This document shows positions 58,825 through 64,000 of a stretch of 64,000 nt of DNA, one piece after another (position 1 is the stretch's first letter; every line of letters begins with the position of its first letter). Location of the stretch: positions 1-64,000 of the forward strand of contig JANQOF010000063.1 of the NCBI GenBank assembly GCA_028279215.1, read 5' to 3'. The translations under genes and the position numbers were made by a program. The notes below the pieces were generated by a model. It saw only the letters and a program-made list of their open reading frames with translations. It had not been told where the DNA came from and searched no databases. The stretch comes from Pirellulales bacterium. GTDB taxonomy: Bacteria > Planctomycetota > Planctomycetia > Pirellulales > Lacipirellulaceae.

Positions 58825-60008
58825 CTGACGAGGCGAATCCAAGCATCGCGCTGTTCGACTACCGGGTCACGCCGACCAACCCCACGGGCGGATGCAACCG
58901 GCGCGTCCTTGGAAATCTGGCCGACGATTTCGACTTCACCGTGTTTGCGGTCGAATTCGATAACCCGCGGCCCGATCGAATCAAGTTCGTGCGCATTCCT
59001 GTGCCGCGGCGCCCGCTGTGTCTGCAATTCGTCTGCTTCCATTTGCTAGCTCCGATCTACTACTACCTGCATCGAGTATTCAAACGACAGCACTTCGACC
59101 TCGTCGAGAAGTGCGAAAGCAATCTGCTGTTGGGCAATATCTCTTACGCCCATTTTTGCCATAGGTCGTTCCTCAAACACCAATGGAAGGGAGCACGCCC
59201 CACGGGCGTTCGAGGTCCCTTTCGCTGGCTCGACCACTACCTGCATGCGTTGCTTGAACCAATCGTCTATCGCAGCGCGAAACACATTGTGGTTCCTTCA
59301 CAAGGACTACGCCGCGAACTAGCCAAAGAGTATCCCGAAGTTGCGGACAAGGTGACGCTCATCTACAACCCGGTGGATCTCGACCGGATGAAGATGCCGC
59401 CGGACTTCGACCGGCAAGCGTTTCGGAGCGAGCTTGGCTTCTGTGAGGCCGACACCGTGCTGGTGTTTGCCGCATTGGGACAATTCGAACGTAAGGGATT
59501 GCCGCATGTGTTCGCTGCCCTTGGAGCTTGCGCCAAGCCAACGCTCAAGCTTCTGGTGGTAGGTGGTGCTTCCGACCTAGTGGCGGAATACGAGCGTCGC
59601 GCCAAACGCATGGGCATCAGCAGCCAAACGAAGTTTGTCGGACATCAGGAAGGCATACGGAGTCATGTATGGTCGGCCGATGCGCTGATCTTCCCTACGT
59701 CGTATGAAGTGTTTCCGCTCGTCTCGCTCGAAGCAGCAGCAGCCGGCTTGCCGCTGATCGTCACGCCCGTCAACGGTATTGAAGAGTTCGTGGTGGATGG
59801 GAAGAACGGAATCGTGATCGAACGTTCCGACGAGGGTGTCGCGGCGGGACTATCCCGGTTCTTAGCATTGTCGCGGGAAGAGCGGCGAGAGATGGGTGAG
59901 CAAGCCCGCAAGGACGTTGCGAAGTACTCGGTTCCACGTTTCGTCTCGGCATGGCATCAGCTCTACGACTCGGAATTGGAACGCCCGCAAGTTGCGCTTG
60001 AATGCTAG
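58821..60008 (+). CDS. Family 4 glycosyltransferase
   Basis: 'HIVVPSQGLRRELAKEYPEVADKVTLIYNPVDLDRMK...ALIFPTSYEVFPLVSLEAAAAGLPLIVTPVNGIEEFV'. Confidence 0.93.
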   Translation: MTDEANPSIALFDYRVTPTNPTGGCNRRVLGNLADDFDFTVFAVEFDNPRPDRIKFVRIPVPRRPLCLQFVCFHLLAPIYYYLHRVFKRQHFDLVEKCESNLLLGNISYAHFCHRSFLKHQWKGARPTGVRGPFRWLDHYLHALLEPIVYRSAKHIVVPSQGLRRELAKEYPEVADKVTLIYNPVDLDRMKMPPDFDRQAFRSELGFCEADTVLVFAALGQFERKGLPHVFAALGACAKPTLKLLVVGGASDLVAEYERRAKRMGISSQTKFVGHQEGIRSHVWSADALIFPTSYEVFPLVSLEAAAAGLPLIVTPVNGIEEFVVDGKNGIVIERSDEGVAAGLSRFLALSREERREMGEQARKDVAKYSVPRFVSAWHQLYDSELERPQVALEC

Positions 60009-60053
60009 AGCGCGATGCTGCACACAGAAGCTACAACCCGAGGGCTACTCTGA

Positions 60054-60695
60054 ATGATACAGACACGATTCGATGGTCTGAAACGTGTGCTATGCCTTGG
60101 CGCTCACGCCGACGACATTGAAATAGGTTGCGGTGCAACCGTGCTGAAGCTGCTCGACGAGCAGCCGGGCTTGGAAGTCTGTTGGGTGGTACTTGGCAGC
60201 AATGAGATTCGCCGAGAAGAAGCCATTGCAAGCGGAGAATCGTTTTTGGCAAACGCGGGTCGCGGAGAAATCATCGTGAAGGGATTTCACGATAGCTATT
60301 TTCCGTGTCAGTGGGAACCGATAAAGGACTTCTTTCACGAACTATCGTCCCGATTCTCCCCGGACTTGGTCTTCACGCACTATCGAAACGACGCTCATCA
60401 GGATCATCGAGTCTTATCGGAACTCACTGGCTGCGCGTTCCGAAACCACACGGTGATGGAATACGAGATTCCAAAATACGATGGTGACCTCGGACAGCCC
60501 AACGTCTATGCCCCAGTAAGCCGAGAGACGGCGCAAAAGAAAATCGACATGACGCTCGGTGCCTTCAAGTCGCAGCTCGACAAACCTTGGTTCACCGAAG
60601 ATACGCTGCGGGCGCTGCTTCGCCTGCGGGGAATCGAGTGTAACTCGCCAAGTGGCTTTGCCGAAGCGTTTCACGGTCGCAAGATATCTATTTGA
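60054..60695 (+). CDS. PIG-L/LmbE family deacetylase
   Basis: 'VLCLGAHADDIEIGCGATVLKL', 'DLVFTHYRNDAHQDHRVLSELTGCAFR'. Confidence 0.93.
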   Translation: MIQTRFDGLKRVLCLGAHADDIEIGCGATVLKLLDEQPGLEVCWVVLGSNEIRREEAIASGESFLANAGRGEIIVKGFHDSYFPCQWEPIKDFFHELSSRFSPDLVFTHYRNDAHQDHRVLSELTGCAFRNHTVMEYEIPKYDGDLGQPNVYAPVSRETAQKKIDMTLGAFKSQLDKPWFTEDTLRALLRLRGIECNSPSGFAEAFHGRKISI

Positions 60696-61885
60696 AGCTC
60701 ATTCGCATGACGTTGACCTTGGAAGAACCAACGACGGCTCGGCCAGCAACGGATGCACCGCCGCCGGCGCGAACCAAGCTATTGGCCATCCTGCAACTTC
60801 CGCCACCGGTGCACGGTGCCGCGGTGATCAATCAGCAAGTTGTCAAATCGGCTGCCATCGGCGACAAGTTTGACATCGACGTGCTGCCGATTCAGGCGGC
60901 CAACGCAATCTCCGACGTGGGTCGCTTTCGAGTTGCCAAGGTGTGGAAGGGCGTCTCTCAGATAGCTCATTTGCTATCGACCCTCATCCGCCGACGGCCC
61001 GACATGGCTTACTACGTGCTGGCGTCGCCAACAGGGTTGTCGTTCTATCGCGATGTACTGTCAGTGGCCTTATTGAGGTGCTTTCGAACGCGCGTGGTTT
61101 ACCATCTGCATAGCAAAGGTTTCAAACAGGCTGCGTCAAGCTCACGCTATCGTCGACTGTACCGTTGGCTATTTCAAGACAGCGACGTCATCCTGCTGTC
61201 ACGATTGTTGTATGACGACGTCCAACCGTTTGTACCGGGGAAGCGCTGCCGCTATTTGCCCAATGGAATCCCCGCGCCCGCACAGGCACCCACCCGTGGC
61301 GACATCGAAACGAGTGACGATTGCATTCGCCTGCTCTATCTTTCGAACATGATCTACGAAAAGGGACCGATTGTATTCGCTCAGGCGCTGGCGACTCTAA
61401 AGCGGCGAGGCGTGCCGTTCAAAGCCGTATTTGCGGGAGCGGCAAACTCCGAAGAGTGCCAAGCAGAGTTTCAGTCCATCCTCGATAACCACGACTTGAG
61501 GGACGACGTTTCGTACGTCGGGCCCCGATACGGTGAAGACAAAACGAAGCTGTACACGCAAAGCGACGTGCTCGTGTTTCCGACTTTCTATCCCTTGGAG
61601 TGCTTTCCTGTCGTCGTCCTCGAAGCGATGAGCAACGGATTAGCCGTTGTGTCGACTCGCGAGGGCGCCATTTCGGAGATCGTGGACGACGGAGTAACGG
61701 GATTGCTGACCGAGACGTACGACTCAGAAGACCTGGCCAACAAGCTCGAGCGCCTGATTCGCGATCGGGACTTGCAGCGGTCGATGGGGCAGGCGGGACT
61801 GCGCAAGTTCCACCAGCAGTACACCATCGAGCGATTTGAGCGCGGCATGGCGCAAACGCTGTTGGAATGTTCGCGCCGCGGATAA
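60692..61885 (+). CDS. Family 4 glycosyltransferase
   Basis: 'LLAILQLPPPVHGAAVINQQVV...VLVFPTFYPLECFPVVVLEAMSNGLAVVSTREGAISEIVDDGVTGLL'; 4-nt overlap with the upstream gene. Confidence 0.93.
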   Translation: MKLIRMTLTLEEPTTARPATDAPPPARTKLLAILQLPPPVHGAAVINQQVVKSAAIGDKFDIDVLPIQAANAISDVGRFRVAKVWKGVSQIAHLLSTLIRRRPDMAYYVLASPTGLSFYRDVLSVALLRCFRTRVVYHLHSKGFKQAASSSRYRRLYRWLFQDSDVILLSRLLYDDVQPFVPGKRCRYLPNGIPAPAQAPTRGDIETSDDCIRLLYLSNMIYEKGPIVFAQALATLKRRGVPFKAVFAGAANSEECQAEFQSILDNHDLRDDVSYVGPRYGEDKTKLYTQSDVLVFPTFYPLECFPVVVLEAMSNGLAVVSTREGAISEIVDDGVTGLLTETYDSEDLANKLERLIRDRDLQRSMGQAGLRKFHQQYTIERFERGMAQTLLECSRRG

Positions 61886-61910
61886 GGACGCGGCACCATG
61901 GGGCGGGGCA

Positions 61911-64000
61911 TCACAATTCTTCAGGCAGTTCCGCAAACGCTGCTTCCAGAGCCTCATCGTTTTTCGATTCGCCGTCCAGTTCGCTCAAGCCGCCGTTCGC
62001 CAACGACAGGCTTGTGTCGTCTTCAACGGGCTCATCGGATGCCAAGACCAGATCTGCAAGCTCCGCTTCGATTGCGTCGGCGGATGTATCGGTAGCGGAG
62101 TCGTCATCTGCAACCAATCCCGTGCCAGAACTTGTAGTGGTCGCGGTCAGCCCGGGCAGGCCAAACGCCAGGCTGAGGTTGCTCGCCGTGCTGGATTCAT
62201 CGATCGTCAGGAGCCTAGCATCGGCCCAGTCTGCGTGATCGTAACTTAGCCCATCTCCACCATCGGTTACGACCAGCCGAAGATCGCTGCCGCCAGCCAC
62301 ATTGACATCGACGGATGAGGTTGCGGATGAACCGGTCACGACACCGCTGTCGTAAACCTGCAGTCCGTCGAGCCACACTTCAAACGTAACCTGGCCAAGG
62401 TTCCCAACTTCGTCGTCCACGCCCACATCGGAAACGAAACGGTCGTACTGTCCCTGCAGGTCGAACACGATCTCGGATGCGGAATGAACTCCAAGACCTT
62501 TCGCATAGGTCGTGCCATTGAGCGTCAGCATGTTTCCGTCGGTGCTGCCCTGTTCACCATTGCTGCGGTCTCTCTCCACGGGCCCCCACCCGTTGATCGG
62601 GGTACCTACGAAGGGCAGATCGCTAAGGTAGGTTTGCGTGAAGCTCCCCACCCCCTGAATCGTAATGGTCAACGTAGCGGAATCGACGCCTCCGTTGCCA
62701 TCGGCGATCGCATAACTAAACACGTCGGTGGCCGTTTCGCCGCTAACCAAGGTCTGCACCACCGCATTGGTGTTGTCGAGCGTATAAGCATAGCCTCCAG
62801 CGGTGCTCCAATCGAGCGTACCGAAAACACCCACCACGGCGACCGCTGCGTCGGTTTCGCCGTTCACCGAGGCGACGGTAAGGAGATCTTCGTCAGGATC
62901 GCTGTCGTTCTGAAGCAAGTCACCCGTTGCTGGCGCGATGTCGCCCTCGGTCACCGAGTTGACATCGTCCACCGCCTCTGGCGCGAAGTTAACGCTTGCA
63001 AGACTTACCAGCTTGGCATCTGCCCAGTTGGCATGGTCGTAGGCGAGGCCATCGCCACCGTCGGTGACGACCAACCTCAGTAGAGTGCCGCCCGCAACGC
63101 TTACCCCCACAGTTTGCGTTAGAGAGGAACCAGTCATGACGCCACTATCGAAAATCTGCACGCCATCGAGCCATACTTCGAACGTTACTTGGCCAAGGTT
63201 TCCAACTTCGTCATCAACTCCAATGTCGGCGACGAACTGATCGAATTGCTCTTGGAGGTCAAACACCAATTCCGATGCGGAGTGAACGCCGAAACCCTTT
63301 GTGTAGGTCGTGCCTTCGAGCGTTAGCGTGTTGCCGTCCGCCGGGCCGTTCTCGCCGTTGCTCCTGTCGCGTTCCACCGGCCCGAAACCATTGACGGGCG
63401 GAGAGGCAAACGGCCAATCGCTTAGATACACCGACTCGGTGTTGTCCACTCCTTGGATAGTAACCGTCAATGTTGAAGTGTCCGTACCACCATTTCCGTC
63501 GGCAATGGTGTAGTCGAATACATCCGTCAACACCTCTCCCAAACCTAAGGCCAAGACGACGGGATTGTTATTGTCGACTCGATAGATGTAAGTTCCTGAA
63601 CCGTCCCAGTCGAGTGTGCCGTAGGCACCGGCCACATTGACTTGGTCGTCAGCAGACGCCGCGACCGACTGGATGACCAACAGGTCGTCGTTGGGATCGC
63701 TGTCGTTCACCAGCAGGTCGCCGGCGACCGGATCCGTCTCTCCTTCAGCGATGGAGTTTAAGTCGGCCGCTGCCACCGGCGGTAGATTCGCGGACGGAGA
63801 GGCCAACAACTTGGCGTCCGCCCAATCGGCGTGGTCGTAGCTGGCGCCATCGTCAGCGTCCGTGACGATGAGTCGGAGTTCTGTTCCGCCTGCCACACTT
63901 ACATCGATCGATTCCGTCGGCGACGCGCCGGTAAGTACACCGCTACCATAAACCTGGGTGCCGTCGAGCCACACTTCGAATGTGACAGACCCAAGCCCGT
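61911..64000 (-). CDS. Large surface protein with repeated NPCBM-like and cadherin/VCBS-type domains (C-terminal part, runs off right edge)
   Basis: Repeats of 'GWGPVERDRSNGE...LTLNGTTYAKGLGVHSASEIVFDLQGQYDRFVSDVGVDDEVGNLGQVTFEVWLDG' alternating with 'DDVNSVTEGDIAPATGDLLQNDSDPDEDLLTV...FSYAIADGNGGVDSATLTITI'. Frame open to 64000. Confidence 0.92.
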   Translation of the reverse strand, partial: GLGSVTFEVWLDGTQVYGSGVLTGASPTESIDVSVAGGTELRLIVTDADDGASYDHADWADAKLLASPSANLPPVAAADLNSIAEGETDPVAGDLLVNDSDPNDDLLVIQSVAASADDQVNVAGAYGTLDWDGSGTYIYRVDNNNPVVLALGLGEVLTDVFDYTIADGNGGTDTSTLTVTIQGVDNTESVYLSDWPFASPPVNGFGPVERDRSNGENGPADGNTLTLEGTTYTKGFGVHSASELVFDLQEQFDQFVADIGVDDEVGNLGQVTFEVWLDGVQIFDSGVMTGSSLTQTVGVSVAGGTLLRLVVTDGGDGLAYDHANWADAKLVSLASVNFAPEAVDDVNSVTEGDIAPATGDLLQNDSDPDEDLLTVASVNGETDAAVAVVGVFGTLDWSTAGGYAYTLDNTNAVVQTLVSGETATDVFSYAIADGNGGVDSATLTITIQGVGSFTQTYLSDLPFVGTPINGWGPVERDRSNGEQGSTDGNMLTLNGTTYAKGLGVHSASEIVFDLQGQYDRFVSDVGVDDEVGNLGQVTFEVWLDGLQVYDSGVVTGSSATSSVDVNVAGGSDLRLVVTDGGDGLSYDHADWADARLLTIDESSTASNLSLAFGLPGLTATTTSSGTGLVADDDSATDTSADAIEAELADLVLASDEPVEDDTSLSLANGGLSELDGESKNDEALEAAFAELPEEL

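Overview
The window is a 64 kb bacterial chromosomal segment that looks planctomycete-like (Pirellulales-type). This rests on PEP-CTERM cargo proteins, a dockerin-like/PEP-CTERM multicopper oxidase, NPCBM/VCBS-type surface proteins and Lys-rich small proteins; lineage is inference. The left ~45 kb is a mixture of housekeeping and planctomycete accessory genes: S9 peptidase fragment, comEC, desaturase, pgsB-pgsC-pgsW poly-gamma-glutamate genes, NarL-type regulator, arfB, M29 aminopeptidase, HEAT-repeat protein, vanadium haloperoxidase-like PEP-CTERM protein, clpX, guaA, surE, ettA, trypsin-like protease, multicopper oxidase with a frameshift, pcm, efpL, proC and transporters. From ~45.2 to 61.9 kb is a co-directional exopolysaccharide locus. 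It holds a Wzz-like protein, a BY-kinase-like ATPase with a degenerate P-loop, a sugar transferase with a GGDEF-like N-terminus, flippase, O-antigen ligase, several glycosyltransferases, and a nucleotide-sugar sub-cluster (SDR, UGD, RmlC-like, StrU/SAF-type oxidoreductase, RfbF). The right edge holds a large repetitive NPCBM/cadherin-like protein running off the window. Non-coding highlights are a ~120-bp direct repeat pair flanking the HEAT-repeat gene, a 161-bp MITE-like inverted-repeat element at the arfB stop codon, and a structured ~800-bp gene-poor region near 14 kb. No rRNA, tRNA or CRISPR was recognised. All family calls are by eye from motifs; no searches were run.
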